The position numbers and the translations under genes are program-made. Of a stretch of 64,000 nt of DNA, positions 45,671-56,112 are shown piece after piece. Each line of letters starts with the position of its first letter. Position 1 is the first letter of the stretch. The notes under the pieces are model-generated. The model saw only the letters and a list, made by a program, of their open reading frames with translations, was not told where the DNA came from and ran no database searches. Origin of the DNA: Magnetospirillum gryphiswaldense MSR-1 v2 (lineage in GTDB: Bacteria > Pseudomonadota > Alphaproteobacteria > Rhodospirillales > Magnetospirillaceae); the NCBI RefSeq assembly GCF_000513295.1, contig NC_023065.1, positions 4,279,001 to 4,343,000 on the forward strand, read 5' to 3'.

Positions 45671-45804
45671 CCGGGTGCGGAAGAATGCCTGTTTTTCTTT
45701 CGTCATTCCCGCGTAGGCGGGAATCCATGCCTCAGCACAGCATATCTTGCGACTGGATCGTGACATTGCCCCAGCATGGACCCCCGCCTGCGCGGGGGTG
45801 ACGG
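45671..45804. repeat. REP-like dispersed repeat, copy 2
   Basis: Intergenic palindromes TCCCGCGTAGGCGGGA and CCCCCGCCTGCGCGGGGG lie 65 bases apart. The left 57 bases closely match the element at 34617-34672 (shared GGCGGGAATCC, CGTCA and GGAAGAA blocks). It separates the module-2 operon from the GT2 gene. Confidence 0.7.
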
Positions 45805-45860
45805 ATCAAAGAGAGGCAAAGCTAGCGGACTTTTTCACGATCGACTTTTGAGGATTCGTC

Positions 45861-46937
45861 ATGAGCCGTCCCGACATCAGCGTCATCGTTCCCGTCTACA
45901 AGGCCGCCGGCTATGTGGGCAAGGGCCTGCAAAGCCTGGCGGCGCAGAGTCTGGCTGCCGACCGGTTCGAGGTCATTTGTGTCGATGATGGCTCGCCCGA
46001 CGACACCTTGGCGGTGCTGCAAGCCCATGCCGCCGCCCACGGCAATGTCACCGCCCTGGGGCGCGCCGCCAATGGCGGCCCCGGTCCGGCCCGCAACAGC
46101 GGGCTGGAGCGGGCGCAAGGCGAGTATCTGTTCTTTCTCGATGCCGATGATTATCTGGTGCCGCACGCGCTGGAAACCGTGCTCACCCACGCCCGCGCCC
46201 AGGATGCGGATGCGGTGTTCTATTCCTACGTCCTGGTGCAAGGGGCGGATGATGCCGCCTATGCCCGGCGCAAGGACATGGATTTCCTGGTCGCTGACCG
46301 CGACCAGCGGGTCGCCAACTTCCTGGCCGGCGAGTTGGATGGCTCGGTGATCTTCTCGCTGGTGCGCCGCAGTTTGTTCACCGATCACGCCATCACCTTC
46401 CCCCCCGGCCTGCACGAGGATATTCCGGTGATCTATCGCGTGCATTGGCACGCCGCCCGCATATTCGTCCTGGCCGAGGATCTGTATTTCAAGCGCTATC
46501 GCCCCGATTCCATCATCAATTCGCTCGGGCACGAGCAGATCGACGGGCTGTTGTCCGCGCTGCGCGACGTCTGGGCCTTCACCCGCGCTCAGGCCCCCGC
46601 CGATCTGGTCGCCAGCTTGCTGCCGCGCTATCGCCGTGGTCTGGTCGGGGCGGTGGTGTCGCTGATCGAGAAGGCCTTGGTCTACTTTCCCACCGATGCC
46701 GAGCGGCGGCTGCAATATTATTCCTATATTCTCGACAACATCGTCGGCCATGGCGATTTCGCCGGCATGGAGCTGCCGGTCCAGTCGAAGAAGGACCGCA
46801 TCTTCACCCGCTTCATGCAGGCATTCCAAGGCGAGGCCGACAGCACCCAGGCCCTGCGCCGCTTCGAGGACATCGTCGGGGACGGTCCGGTGGTGGACAG
46901 CGCTTCGTTCACCCGCAACGCCGGCTCGTTCGCTTAA
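45861..46937 (+). CDS. GT2-family glycosyltransferase
   Basis: 358 residues. ISVIVPVYKAAGYVGKGLQS, VICVDDGSPDDT and the donor-metal motif FFLDADDYLVP are all present, so the GT-A domain looks active. The C-terminal 150 residues are helical without membrane spans. It probably extends a glycan using one of the sugars made in this island. The REP element separates it from the upstream operon, so it may have its own promoter. Confidence 0.88.
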   Translation: MSRPDISVIVPVYKAAGYVGKGLQSLAAQSLAADRFEVICVDDGSPDDTLAVLQAHAAAHGNVTALGRAANGGPGPARNSGLERAQGEYLFFLDADDYLVPHALETVLTHARAQDADAVFYSYVLVQGADDAAYARRKDMDFLVADRDQRVANFLAGELDGSVIFSLVRRSLFTDHAITFPPGLHEDIPVIYRVHWHAARIFVLAEDLYFKRYRPDSIINSLGHEQIDGLLSALRDVWAFTRAQAPADLVASLLPRYRRGLVGAVVSLIEKALVYFPTDAERRLQYYSYILDNIVGHGDFAGMELPVQSKKDRIFTRFMQAFQGEADSTQALRRFEDIVGDGPVVDSASFTRNAGSFA

Positions 46938-47027
46938 GATTAGGTTCAGTCTTGGCGGGTACAGTAAGAGCAAGGCTTGACTGGCCCAGAATCGGGCAGG
47001 CCGCACCAGAATGGGAAGGCGAGGATC

Positions 47028-48161
47028 ATGGCAGGCAACGACGTAGTGGAGGTGGCCTTCATCGGCGGCGGTCTGTCGTCGGCGGTGGGCATGACCCATT
47101 TCTCCGCCACCAGCATGGATGGGCGGATGAAGCTGGTGGCCGGGGTGTTTTCCCGCAATGAGGAAACCAACGCCCGCACCGCCGCCCTATGGCACGTGCC
47201 GCCCGAACGCACCTATGCCGATTACCGCCAACTGATCAATGCCGAGGCCGGCCGCGTCGGCGCCGTCTGCGTGCTGACACCGTCGCCCGACCACGTCACC
47301 CAGGTGTGCGATCTGCTGGATGCCGGCATCCCGGTGATCTGTGAAAAGCCGCTGGCCCTCGATCTCGCCGGTATCGCCCATATCCGCCAGCATTACGATC
47401 CGGCCCGCCATTATCTGGCGGTGACCTTCAACTACACCGGCAACGTCATGCTGCGCGAGTTGAAGGCGCGGATGGAGCGTGGTGATTTCGGTCGCATCCA
47501 TCAGATCATGGTGGAGATGCCGCAAGACGCCTTCGCCCGTCCGCCGGATATCGCTGGCCTCAACAAGGGTATCCAGTCGTGGCGGTTGACCGATGGCGTG
47601 GTGCCGATGATCTGCCTGGATCTGGGCATCCATATGCACTCGATGATCAGCTTCCTCACCGGCGAGGAAGCCGGCGAGGTGATGGGGCAGTTCGCCTATA
47701 CCGACGGCTATCCGGTGGTCAGCTCGGTGCAGGCGCTGGGCCGTTATCCCAGCGGCATGGCGGCGCATTTCTGGTTCTCCAAGGCCGCCATCGGCCACAA
47801 GAACGGCCTGCGCATCCGCGTCTATGGCGACAAGGGCAGCGCCGAGTGGTACCAGATGGAGCCGGAAACCATCCACGTCGCCTTCAAGACCGGCGAGCGC
47901 ATGATCATCGATCGCGCCGCCAACGGGCTGGTGTCCAACCTGTTCCGTTATAACCGCATGAAGCCGGGTCATCCCGCCGGTTATATCGAGGCCTTCGCCA
48001 ATTATTATTACGACATCGTCGACGATCTGCGCGCTGGCCCCGAGGCGCCGCGCAACCCTTATGTGTTCGGTATCGACGATGCCGAGAACGGGCTGGCCCT
48101 GTTCGAGGCGGTGGCGCGTTCGCACCGCTCGGGCCAGTGGGAAAAGGTGGTTAAGTGGTAA
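47028..48161 (+). CDS. Gfo/Idh/MocA-family oxidoreductase
   Basis: 377 residues. NAD binding is [15 protein letters not shown], followed by VLTPSPDHV, the catalytic-type EKPLAL and a C-terminal barrel ([24 protein letters not shown]). Members oxidise or reduce sugar nucleotides and cyclitols. GGAAGGCGAGGA precedes ATG 47028. The 3' end overlaps the DUF4910 gene by 11 bases, tail to tail. Probably a sugar-modifying step of the glycan. Confidence 0.87.
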   Translation: MAGNDVVEVAFIGGGLSSAVGMTHFSATSMDGRMKLVAGVFSRNEETNARTAALWHVPPERTYADYRQLINAEAGRVGAVCVLTPSPDHVTQVCDLLDAGIPVICEKPLALDLAGIAHIRQHYDPARHYLAVTFNYTGNVMLRELKARMERGDFGRIHQIMVEMPQDAFARPPDIAGLNKGIQSWRLTDGVVPMICLDLGIHMHSMISFLTGEEAGEVMGQFAYTDGYPVVSSVQALGRYPSGMAAHFWFSKAAIGHKNGLRIRVYGDKGSAEWYQMEPETIHVAFKTGERMIIDRAANGLVSNLFRYNRMKPGHPAGYIEAFANYYYDIVDDLRAGPEAPRNPYVFGIDDAENGLALFEAVARSHRSGQWEKVVKW

Positions 48162-49425
48162 TTTCCTCCACCAGTCCGGCGGCGGCGAGACGGTCCAGGA
48201 TGGCGGCGCAGTCCAGCGCATCGGCGCCGATGATTTCGGCCAGTCCGATCAGGTCGCGCTGGCCATCGGCATAGGCCAGCACGTCCACCATGGTCTGCGC
48301 CTGCAAATAGCTCTGCGCGGTGCTGACGGTCGGATAGAGCCCGCGCTTGCCCAATTGCGGCTCGCACAAGGTGATGCCTCGCCACACCCGGTTGGCCTCC
48401 AGCACCTGTAGGCAGCGTTGCAGCAGGGTGAAGCCGCCTTCCAGCCCGGCTTGGCTGATCAGGTCCAGATCGTCGGCCGAGGTATGGTATTCCGGGTAGG
48501 TGGCGTATTTCGACCGCATCACCGACACCACCGGCAGATCAATTCCGGGGCTGCAATACTGGCGTTCGTCGCTGCCGCGGGTGAGGAAGCTGTAGGCCGT
48601 GAAGTCAGGAGCGTGGCGCGCCAGCACGTGCAAGGCGGCGCGGTCGGCCAAGGTGCCGCCCAGGCGCGACGGCAGGAAGGAATAGGCGCGGTCGTCGCCC
48701 AGGCAGGTCAGGACGAAGCCGGCGCGGGTCTTGGCCTTCATGGCCTCGAGGTGGCGCGACAGATAGACGATGGCGCCCAAGGTTTCGGGGACGAAGACGA
48801 TGCGATAGGTGAAGCGGCGCTTGGGCTGGGTCATCAGCCAGCGGGCCAGCGCCGTGGTCACTACCGGGCCCGACAATTCGTTGTTGGCCATGGACGGGTG
48901 ACAGACATAGGTGGACAGCAAAATCTCGTCCGCCGTCTCGCCGGGTAGGATCAGTTCACCATAGCTGAGCGCGCCGGGGGCCAGGGTCGAGCGGATCACC
49001 ACCCGATACTCGCCCGGTTGCAACTGCCGACGCCGGTTCTCGCTCAGGCAGAAGCCCCAATGGCGGCGATAATACGAGGTGACATAGGGGATCCAGTCGG
49101 GGGTCTCGGGCAGGGAATAAAGGTGGTCCTGTAATTCGTCGAGGCCAAGAACCATGTCCACCGGCTCGGAATAGCCGACCACGTGCAGAGTGCTGTCGGC
49201 GAAGTCGACCACCTTGGTGCCGTCGGGACCAAGGATATAGGCGTCGGTGATGTTCCACTCGTCGGGCACGGTCCAGTCGAAGGCCTGGGTGCCGCTGGGA
49301 ACCTCGTGAATCTCCAAGCCGGGCAGCAGATCGGCCAGATAGGACAGCGTCCGGCGCACGCCGTCACCGGTCAGGGAGCGGCACAGCGGAAACAGGTCGC
49401 GCGCCCAATCATACATAGGGTCCAT
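48151..49425 (-). CDS. DUF4910-type aminopeptidase-like protein
   Basis: 424 residues. [16 protein letters not shown] and [12 protein letters not shown] open the family pattern. Putative metal and catalytic sites are intact: [24 protein letters not shown] and [12 protein letters not shown]. These proteins are M28-like with a C-terminal winged-helix tail and are often found in polysaccharide loci; their true substrates are uncertain (possibly glycan amides). It is the intact homologue of the domain fused in 40905-42731. ATG 49425 is chosen at family length. Confidence 0.86.
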   Translation of the reverse strand: MDPMYDWARDLFPLCRSLTGDGVRRTLSYLADLLPGLEIHEVPSGTQAFDWTVPDEWNITDAYILGPDGTKVVDFADSTLHVVGYSEPVDMVLGLDELQDHLYSLPETPDWIPYVTSYYRRHWGFCLSENRRRQLQPGEYRVVIRSTLAPGALSYGELILPGETADEILLSTYVCHPSMANNELSGPVVTTALARWLMTQPKRRFTYRIVFVPETLGAIVYLSRHLEAMKAKTRAGFVLTCLGDDRAYSFLPSRLGGTLADRAALHVLARHAPDFTAYSFLTRGSDERQYCSPGIDLPVVSVMRSKYATYPEYHTSADDLDLISQAGLEGGFTLLQRCLQVLEANRVWRGITLCEPQLGKRGLYPTVSTAQSYLQAQTMVDVLAYADGQRDLIGLAEIIGADALDCAAILDRLAAAGLVEEITT

Positions 49426-49491
49426 GGTCGGTTCCGGCGGTGGTGACGGCGTCAGCTTGGCCCATGCCCCGGTTTCTGGCAAGGCCGAGCC

Positions 49492-49520
49492 TTGACCGGG
49501 GCTGACGCGCTGGTTAGGTT
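49492..49520 (+). promoter_or_regulatory. Candidate sigma-70 promoter for glyQS
   Basis: TTGACC at 49492-49497 and TAGGTT at 49515-49520 are separated by 17 bases, 44 bases before the glyQ start codon, in the gap between the divergent DUF4910 and glyQ genes. The -10 is a weak match. Confidence 0.35.
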
Positions 49521-49564
49521 TGCCATCCGATCTCTTTCACACACTCAAAAGACGGCGGAAATCC

Positions 49565-50446
49565 ATGGGCCATACCGGCGCCAAGAAGCCCAGCTTCCAG
49601 CAATTGATCCTGACCTTGCAGAATTTCTGGGCGGAACAGGGCTGTGTCATCCTGCAACCCTATGACATGGAAGTGGGGGCGGGCACCTTCCACCCGGCCA
49701 CCACCTTGCGCGCCCTGGGGCCGGACCCGTGGAAATGCGCCTATGTGCAGCCGTCGCGCCGGCCCAAGGATGGCCGCTATGGCGAAAATCCCAACCGCCT
49801 GCAACATTATTACCAGTTCCAGGTGCTGCTGAAGCCGAGCCCGGCCAATTCGCAGGAATTGTATCTGGAAAGCCTGCGCCGCCTGGGCGTCGATCCCATG
49901 GCCCACGACATCCGCTTCGTCGAGGACGATTGGGAAAGCCCGACCCTGGGCGCCTGGGGCCTGGGCTGGGAAGTGTGGTGCGACGGCATGGAGGTGACCC
50001 AGTTCACCTATTTCCAGCAGGTCGGCGGCATCGAATGCGACCCCGTCGCGGTCGAGCTGACCTATGGCCTGGAACGTCTGGCCATGTATATCCAGGGCGT
50101 GGAAAACGTCTATGACCTGGATTTCAACGGCGAGGGCGTCAAGTATGGTGACGTCTTCCTGCAAGCCGAGCAGGAATATTCCGCCCATAATTTCGAGCAT
50201 GCCGACACCGAGATGCTGTACCGGCATTTCGTCGACGCCGAAAAGGAATGTCAGAACCTGCTGGCAGCCGGTCTGGCCTTGCCGGCTTATGACCAGTGCA
50301 TCAAGGCGTCGCACCGTTTCAATCTGCTTGATGCGCGCGGCGTCATTTCGGTGACCGAACGGCAAAGCTATATCGGGCGCGTGCGCGCCCTGGCCAAGGC
50401 GTGCTGCGAAGGCTGGCTGGCCAGCAGTGCCAAAAAGGGGGCGTGA
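49565..50446 (+). CDS. glyQ: Glycine--tRNA ligase alpha subunit
   Basis: 293 residues, normal length. [55 protein letters not shown] and [10 protein letters not shown] are the conserved blocks of the bacterial alpha2beta2 enzyme, which charges tRNA-Gly in the cytoplasm. The ATG follows GGCGGAAA. Four bases separate its stop from glyS. Confidence 0.97.
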   Translation: MGHTGAKKPSFQQLILTLQNFWAEQGCVILQPYDMEVGAGTFHPATTLRALGPDPWKCAYVQPSRRPKDGRYGENPNRLQHYYQFQVLLKPSPANSQELYLESLRRLGVDPMAHDIRFVEDDWESPTLGAWGLGWEVWCDGMEVTQFTYFQQVGGIECDPVAVELTYGLERLAMYIQGVENVYDLDFNGEGVKYGDVFLQAEQEYSAHNFEHADTEMLYRHFVDAEKECQNLLAAGLALPAYDQCIKASHRFNLLDARGVISVTERQSYIGRVRALAKACCEGWLASSAKKGA

Positions 50447-50449
50447 TCC

Positions 50450-52522
50450 ATGGCCGAGTTGCTGCTTGAAATCTTCTCGGAAGAGATTCCCGCCCGCATG
50501 CAGGCCCGCGCCGCCGAGGATTTGCTGCGCATGGTCAGCGAAGGCCTGGGCAAGAATGGCCTGACCTTCGATGGCGCCCGCTCTTATGTCACGCCGCGCC
50601 GTCTGGTGCTGGTGATCGAAGGCTTGCCCACAGCCGGCCCCGACGTGTCGGAAGAAAAGCGTGGCCCTCGCGTCGGCGCCCCCGAACAGGCCATGGCCGG
50701 CTTCCTGTCGTCCACCGGCATGGCGCTGGAGCAGTTGGAAAAGCGCGATACCGGCAAGGGCGAATTCTATTTCGCCATCATCAACAAAAAGGGCCGCCCG
50801 ACGGTGGACGCCGCCAAGGAGGTCATCGAGGCCGCCATGGCCGATTTCCCCTGGCCCAAGTCGCAGCGTTGGGGGGCCGAGACGGTGCGCTGGGTGCGCC
50901 CGCTGCAATCCATCTTGTGCCTGTTCGCGGGTGCCGTGGTGCCGGTGAGCTTCGGCCCCATCACCGCCGGCAACGTGTCGCGCGGCCATCGCTTCCTCGC
51001 CCCCGCCGACTTCACCGTTACCGATTTCGCCGATTATTCCACCAAGCTGGCTGCCGCCAAGGTGGTTCTCGACCCGGTGGAACGTCGCCATGCCATCCTG
51101 CGTCAGGCCGAGGAAGCCGCCGCCGCCGCCGGCTTCGCCTTGCGCGCCGATGACGGGCTGCTGGCCGAGGTCACCGGGCTGGTGGAATATCCCAATGTCA
51201 TGATCGGCGTCATCGACGACAAGTTCATGGCGGTGCCGCAAGAGGTGCTGATCACCTCCATGCGTTCGCACCAGAAGTATTTTTCGCTGTTGAAGGCCGA
51301 TGGTTCGCTGGCGCCCCGCTTCCTGGTGGTGTCCAACATGGAAACCACCGACAACGGCGCCGCCATCACCGCCGGCAACCAGCGGGTCTTGCGGGCGCGA
51401 TTGTCCGATGCCGCCTTCTTCTGGGACACCGACCGCAAGCAGCGGCTGGACTCGCGCCTGCCCAAGCTGGCCGAGCGTCTGTTCTATGCCAAGCTCGGCA
51501 CCATGGCCGACAAGGTCGAGCGCATGGCCATCCTGGCCCGCCACCTGACCGCCTTCGTCGAGGCCGCCCATGCCGACGAGGCCGAGCGCGCCGCCCGCTT
51601 GGCCAAGGCCGATCTGTCCACCGAAATGGTCGGCGAGTTCCCCGAATTGCAGGGGATCATGGGCCGCTATTACGCCCTGAACGACGGCGAGACTCCGGCG
51701 GTGGCCGATGCCATCGCCGGCCATTACGCCCCGCAAGGGCCGTCGGATTCGGTCCCCACCGCGCCGCTCACCATCTGCGCCGCCTTGGCCGACAAGATCG
51801 ATTCCCTGGTCGGTTTCTTCGCCATCGACGAAAAGCCGACCGGTTCCAAGGACCCGTTCGCGCTGCGCCGGGCCGCCTTGGGCGTCATCCGGCTGGTGGT
51901 GGAAAACAATCTGCGCCTGCCGTTGTTCGCCGTGCTCCAGTTCGCCCATTCGCTTTACAAGCCGGGTGTGTTGTCGGCGGACCCCAGGATGGTCGCCAAT
52001 GATTTGCTGGACTTTTTCGCCGACCGCATGAAGGTGCATCTGAAGGAAAAGGGCGTGCGCCACGATCTGGTCAACGCCATCTTCGCCCTGGGCGACGAGG
52101 ATGATCTGGTCCGCCTGCTGGCCCGCGTCGATGCCTTGGCCGACTTCCTCTCTTCGGATGACGGCTCTAATCTTCTGATCGCATATCGCCGGGCGGCGAA
52201 TATTGTTAAGATTGAGGAAAAGAAGGACGGCACCAGCTTTGCCGGCCCCGCCGACGTCTCGCGCTTGAAAGAGCCCGAGGAACAGGCCCTGGGGCAGGCC
52301 TTGGCGCCGGCGCGCGATGCCCTGGCCCATGCGTTGAAGGCGGAGGATTTCGCCGATGCCATGGCCGCCCTGGCCCAGTTGCGCCGACCGGTGGATGCCT
52401 TCTTCGACAAGGTGACGGTCAATGCCGACCAGGCTGAGTTGCGTGTGAACCGCCTGAAATTGTTGGCAGAAATCGGGGCCGCCATGGGCGAGGTCGCCGA
52501 TTTCTCCAAGGTCGAAGGCTAA
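50450..52522 (+). CDS. glyS: Glycine--tRNA ligase beta subunit
   Basis: 690 residues, normal for Gly[16 protein letters not shown] opens it; RYVTPRRL-like [42 protein letters not shown] and [13 protein letters not shown] are typical blocks. It binds tRNA-Gly and completes the synthetase with glyQ. The last 150 residues carry the anticodon-binding-type helices. Confidence 0.96.
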   Translation: MAELLLEIFSEEIPARMQARAAEDLLRMVSEGLGKNGLTFDGARSYVTPRRLVLVIEGLPTAGPDVSEEKRGPRVGAPEQAMAGFLSSTGMALEQLEKRDTGKGEFYFAIINKKGRPTVDAAKEVIEAAMADFPWPKSQRWGAETVRWVRPLQSILCLFAGAVVPVSFGPITAGNVSRGHRFLAPADFTVTDFADYSTKLAAAKVVLDPVERRHAILRQAEEAAAAAGFALRADDGLLAEVTGLVEYPNVMIGVIDDKFMAVPQEVLITSMRSHQKYFSLLKADGSLAPRFLVVSNMETTDNGAAITAGNQRVLRARLSDAAFFWDTDRKQRLDSRLPKLAERLFYAKLGTMADKVERMAILARHLTAFVEAAHADEAERAARLAKADLSTEMVGEFPELQGIMGRYYALNDGETPAVADAIAGHYAPQGPSDSVPTAPLTICAALADKIDSLVGFFAIDEKPTGSKDPFALRRAALGVIRLVVENNLRLPLFAVLQFAHSLYKPGVLSADPRMVANDLLDFFADRMKVHLKEKGVRHDLVNAIFALGDEDDLVRLLARVDALADFLSSDDGSNLLIAYRRAANIVKIEEKKDGTSFAGPADVSRLKEPEEQALGQALAPARDALAHALKAEDFADAMAALAQLRRPVDAFFDKVTVNADQAELRVNRLKLLAEIGAAMGEVADFSKVEG

Positions 52523-52606
52523 CAATCGGTCAAGGGCGGGGGCATACCCCTGCCGCAAGCGAGCGATCGCCCCCTGGGGGCCGGAAGCGTTGAAAAGGAC
52601 AATGCC

Positions 52607-55291
52607 ATGAGCAAATGGGTCTACAGCTTCGGTGGTGGCCGTGCCGAGGGGCGCGCCGACATGAAGAACCTGCTGGGGGGCAAAGGCGCCAATCTGGCGG
52701 AAATGGCCAATCTGGGCATTCCGGTACCGCCCGGCTTCACCATCCCGACCGAGGTGTGCACCTATTACTACGCCAACGGCAATGCCTATCCGGCGGAACT
52801 GACCGAACAGGTGACCGAAGCCCTGGTCCGGGTGGAAGAAATCATGGACGCCAAGTTCGGCGATGCCGCCAACCCGCTGTTGGTGTCGGTGCGCTCGGGC
52901 GCGCGGGCCTCCATGCCCGGCATGATGGACACCATCTTGAACCTGGGTCTCAACGACGTGTCGGTCGAGGGTCTGGCCAAGCGCTCGGGCGATGCCCGTT
53001 TCGCCTACGATTCCTATCGCCGCTTCATCCAGATGTATTCCGACGTGGTGCTGGGGGTCGAGCACCATCACTTCGAGGACATCCTGGAAGAGGCCAAGAG
53101 CGATCGCGATATCACCTTGGACACCGAACTGACCGCCGACGACTGGAAGAAGGTGGTGGGCAAGTACAAGGACAAGGTACTGGCCGAATTGGGCACGCCC
53201 TTCCCGCAGGACGTCCACGACCAGTTGTGGGGCGCCGTCGGCGCCGTGTTCGGCTCGTGGATGAACCAGCGCGCCATCACCTATCGCCGTCTGCACGACA
53301 TCCCGGAAATCTGGGGCACCGCCGTCAACGTTCAGGCCATGGTGTTCGGCAACATGGGCGACGATTGCTGTACCGGCGTCTGTTTCACCCGTGATCCCAG
53401 CAACGGCGACAACGATTTCTATGGCGAGTTCCTGGTCAACGCCCAGGGCGAGGACGTGGTCGCCGGCATCCGCACCCCGCAGCAGCTGACCAAGCATGGC
53501 CGCGAGTTGCAGCACTCGGACCTGCCCAGCATGGAAGAGGTGATGCCCGAGGTGTTCCGCGAGCTGAACGCCATCCGTCATAAGCTGGAAGCCCATTACA
53601 AAGACATGCAGGACATGGAATTCACGGTGCAGCAAAAGCGCCTGTGGATGCTGCAAACCCGCACCGGCAAGCGGACCACCAATGCCGCCTTGAAGATCGC
53701 CGTCGATATGGCGCGTGAAGGCCTGATCACCCGCAAGGAAGCCATCGGTCGTATCGACCCGGCGGCCTTGGACCAGTTGCTGCACCCGACCCTCGACCCC
53801 AAGGCCGCCCGCGACCTGCTGGCCCGTGGCCTGCCGGCCAGCCCCGGCGCCGCCTCGGGCAAGGTGGTGTTCTCGGCCGAAGACGCCGAAATCTGGGTCA
53901 AGGACAAGAAAGAGCAGGTCATCCTGGTCCGCATCGAGACCAGCCCGGAAGACATCGGCGGCATGCACGTGTCGGAAGGCATCCTGACCACCCGCGGCGG
54001 CATGACCAGCCACGCGGCGGTGGTGGCTCGCGGCATGGGTACGCCCTGCGTCGCCGGTTGCGGTGAAATCCGCGTCGATTACGCCGCCAAGACCCTGAAG
54101 GTGGCAGGCCGCGTGGTGCGCGAAGGCGAGATCATCACCATCGACGGCGGTACCGGCGAGGTGTTCGCCGGCGCCGTCCCGACCATTCAGCCGGAACTGA
54201 CCGGCGATTTCGCCACCTTGATGGAATGGGTCGACACCATCCGGACCCTGAAGGTGCGCGCCAATGCCGAAACCCCGGTGGACGCGGCCACCGCCCGCAA
54301 GTTCGGCGCCGAAGGCATCGGCCTGTGCCGGACCGAGCACATGTTCTTCGACCCCGAACGCATCTTGGTGGTGCGCGAGATGATCCTGGCCGAGACGGAA
54401 AAGGGCCGGCGCGCTGCCCTGGCCAAGCTGCTGCCGTTCCAGCGCCAGGATTTCGTCGATCTGTTCAACATCATGCAGGGCCTGCCGGTGACCATCCGCC
54501 TGCTCGACCCGCCGCTGCATGAATTCCTGCCCCACACCGATGCCGAAATCGCCGAGGTGGCCCAGGCCGCCGGGGTCGAGGCCAGCGTCGTCGCCGCCCG
54601 CAATGCCAGTTTGCATGAAAGCAACCCCATGCTCGGCCATCGCGGCTGCCGCCTGGGCATCACCTACCCGGAAATCTACGAGATGCAGGCCCGTGCCATT
54701 TTCGAGGCGGCGGTGCAGGTGTCGCGCGAGACCGGGCGCACGGTGACCCCGGAAATCATGATCCCGCTGGTCGGCGCCAAGAAGGAACTGGACCTGATGA
54801 AGGCGGCCATCGACAAGGTGGCGGGCGAGGTCTTCGCCGAGGCCAGCTATCAGCTCAAATACATGGTCGGCACCATGATCGAGCTGCCCCGTGCCGCCCT
54901 GCTGGCCGGCCAGATCGCTGAAAGCGCCGAGTTCTTCTCGTTCGGCACCAACGATCTGACCCAAACCACCTTCGGCATGAGCCGCGACGATTCCGGCCCG
55001 TTCCTGGAAGTCTACCGGGCCAAGGGCATCTATGAGCACGACCCCTTCGCCCAGCTCGATCAGCAAGGCGTGGGCGAGTTGGTCAAGATCGCCTCTGAAC
55101 GCGGTCGCGCCGCCCGTCCCGGCCTGAAGCTGGGCATTTGCGGCGAACATGGCGGCGACCCCAGCTCCATCGCCTTCTGCCAATCGGTCGGCCTGGATTA
55201 CGTGTCGTGCTCGCCCTACCGCGTGCCTATCGCCCGTCTGGCCGCGGCGCAAGCCGCCCTGGGCGACAGCAAGGGCAGCGGCATGCATTGA
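52607..55291 (+). CDS. ppdK: Pyruvate, phosphate dikinase
   Basis: 894 residues, normal length. KNLLGGKGANLAEMANLGIP and VSVRSGARASMPGMMDT form the ATP-grasp part. GGMTSHAAVVARGMGTPCV has the phosphohistidine, and GICGEHGGDPSS with the YVSCSPYRVP tail closes the PEP/pyruvate barrel. It interconverts pyruvate, ATP and Pi with PEP, AMP and PPi. PEP is also the co-substrate of the NeuB-type enzyme, though no special link is implied. A terminator follows. Confidence 0.97.
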   Translation: MSKWVYSFGGGRAEGRADMKNLLGGKGANLAEMANLGIPVPPGFTIPTEVCTYYYANGNAYPAELTEQVTEALVRVEEIMDAKFGDAANPLLVSVRSGARASMPGMMDTILNLGLNDVSVEGLAKRSGDARFAYDSYRRFIQMYSDVVLGVEHHHFEDILEEAKSDRDITLDTELTADDWKKVVGKYKDKVLAELGTPFPQDVHDQLWGAVGAVFGSWMNQRAITYRRLHDIPEIWGTAVNVQAMVFGNMGDDCCTGVCFTRDPSNGDNDFYGEFLVNAQGEDVVAGIRTPQQLTKHGRELQHSDLPSMEEVMPEVFRELNAIRHKLEAHYKDMQDMEFTVQQKRLWMLQTRTGKRTTNAALKIAVDMAREGLITRKEAIGRIDPAALDQLLHPTLDPKAARDLLARGLPASPGAASGKVVFSAEDAEIWVKDKKEQVILVRIETSPEDIGGMHVSEGILTTRGGMTSHAAVVARGMGTPCVAGCGEIRVDYAAKTLKVAGRVVREGEIITIDGGTGEVFAGAVPTIQPELTGDFATLMEWVDTIRTLKVRANAETPVDAATARKFGAEGIGLCRTEHMFFDPERILVVREMILAETEKGRRAALAKLLPFQRQDFVDLFNIMQGLPVTIRLLDPPLHEFLPHTDAEIAEVAQAAGVEASVVAARNASLHESNPMLGHRGCRLGITYPEIYEMQARAIFEAAVQVSRETGRTVTPEIMIPLVGAKKELDLMKAAIDKVAGEVFAEASYQLKYMVGTMIELPRAALLAGQIAESAEFFSFGTNDLTQTTFGMSRDDSGPFLEVYRAKGIYEHDPFAQLDQQGVGELVKIASERGRAARPGLKLGICGEHGGDPSSIAFCQSVGLDYVSCSPYRVPIARLAAAQAALGDSKGSGMH

Positions 55292-55315
55292 TCTGCCGTT
55301 TGAGTGGTGATGTGG

Positions 55316-55345
55316 AAACCCCGGTCGGAAACGACCGGGGTTTTT
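55316..55345 (+). terminator. Rho-independent terminator after ppdK
   Basis: AAACCCCGGTCG and CGACCGGGGTTT form a 12-bp stem with a GAAA tetraloop, followed by a T run, 24 bases after the ppdK stop. Confidence 0.94.
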
Positions 55346-55361
55346 CATTGACTGCCGTGTC

Positions 55362-55395
55362 GTAACCATATAGGTTACGTAACCAATAAGGTTGC
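55362..55395 (+). promoter_or_regulatory. Tandem palindromic operator upstream of higBA
   Basis: GTAACC-N5-GGTTAC (55362-55378) is directly followed by GTAACC-N5-GGTTGC (55379-55395). The two 17-bp palindromes abut at a 17-bp period, about 60 bases before higB. This is the expected layout for autorepression by a HigA dimer pair. Confidence 0.7.
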
Positions 55396-55455
55396 ACAGA
55401 CAGCCGCCCTGGGAGGAACTTCAAATAGCCGGAGACGGTTCTGGAGATTCCGAGA

Positions 55456-55731
55456 ATGATAATTCGTATCCGCCATAAGGGTCTTAGAGAGCTCTTTGAA
55501 ACAGGCCGCAGCAAGCGTATCGACGTCCGTTTTCACAACAAGATCATCGACCTGCTGGATATGTTGGACGCAGCCACTGGGCCGAAGGATTTGGTCAGGG
55601 TGGCCGACTTCCATGGCTTGATCGGCGACCGTCAGGGGCAATATTCCATGCATGTGAACGGCAATTGGGTGCTGACCTTCCGTTTCGACGATGGTGGCGT
55701 GGTGGATGTGGATTTCGAGGACTACCATTAG
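55456..55731 (+). CDS. higB: HigB-like toxin of a type II toxin-antitoxin pair
   Basis: 91 residues matching the RelE/HigB 'plasmid maintenance killer' fold: GLRELFETGRSKRIDVRF, then LLDMLDAATGPKDL, HGLIGDRQGQYSMHVNGNW and LTFRF with DVDFEDYH at the end. HigB toxins cut mRNA on the ribosome. As usual for hig loci, the toxin gene comes first, with its antitoxin 12 bases downstream. Confidence 0.92.
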   Translation: MIIRIRHKGLRELFETGRSKRIDVRFHNKIIDLLDMLDAATGPKDLVRVADFHGLIGDRQGQYSMHVNGNWVLTFRFDDGGVVDVDFEDYH

Positions 55732-55743
55732 GTGGACAATGTC

Positions 55744-56070
55744 ATGACCGACCAGATTCCCCTTGTCCGCAATCGCCGCCCGCGCGAGCCCGGTTATCTG
55801 CTGGCGACCTATTATCTGGAGCCGCGCGGCATCAGTGTCACCCGTTTCGCCCAGGCCGCCGGTCTGACCCGCAAGCATGTCAGCAATATCATCCATGGCC
55901 ACGCCTCGGTGACGCCGGAAACGGCGGTGCGCTTCGCCCTGGTGCTGGGGACCGAGCCGCACTATTGGTTGAACCTGCAAAATGCCGTCGATCTGTTCGA
56001 TGCCCGGCAGCGGGTGCAAAGCAACCCGACGCTTGAGGTTGGGGCATTCGCCCTGCCGGCGGCTGAGTAA
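55744..56070 (+). CDS. higA: HigA-like antitoxin
   Basis: 108 residues with a helix-turn-helix, GISVTRFAQAAGLTRKHVSN (about 30-49), followed by GHASVTPETAVRFALVLG and YWLNLQNAVDL, the HigA/VapI pattern. It should neutralise HigB and repress the operon through the tandem palindromes. ATG 55744 has AGGTGGA before it; a GTG four codons earlier abuts the toxin stop and is the alternative. Confidence 0.92.
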   Translation: MTDQIPLVRNRRPREPGYLLATYYLEPRGISVTRFAQAAGLTRKHVSNIIHGHASVTPETAVRFALVLGTEPHYWLNLQNAVDLFDARQRVQSNPTLEVGAFALPAAE

Positions 56071-56112
56071 GACTCTTCCCAGCCTCGGGGCAACTCGTTA
56101 CCTTGCCGCGCC

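Noticed and set aside
52530-52590. Hairpins between glyS and ppdK
   Set aside because: Short GC-rich palindromes occur, but none has a T run or a clear loop, so a terminator or attenuator is not supported.
49514-55369. A 1951-residue open frame on the minus strand
   Set aside because: It is the shadow of glyQ, glyS and ppdK in high-GC DNA, with His/Gly/Gln-rich composition and no recognisable domain.
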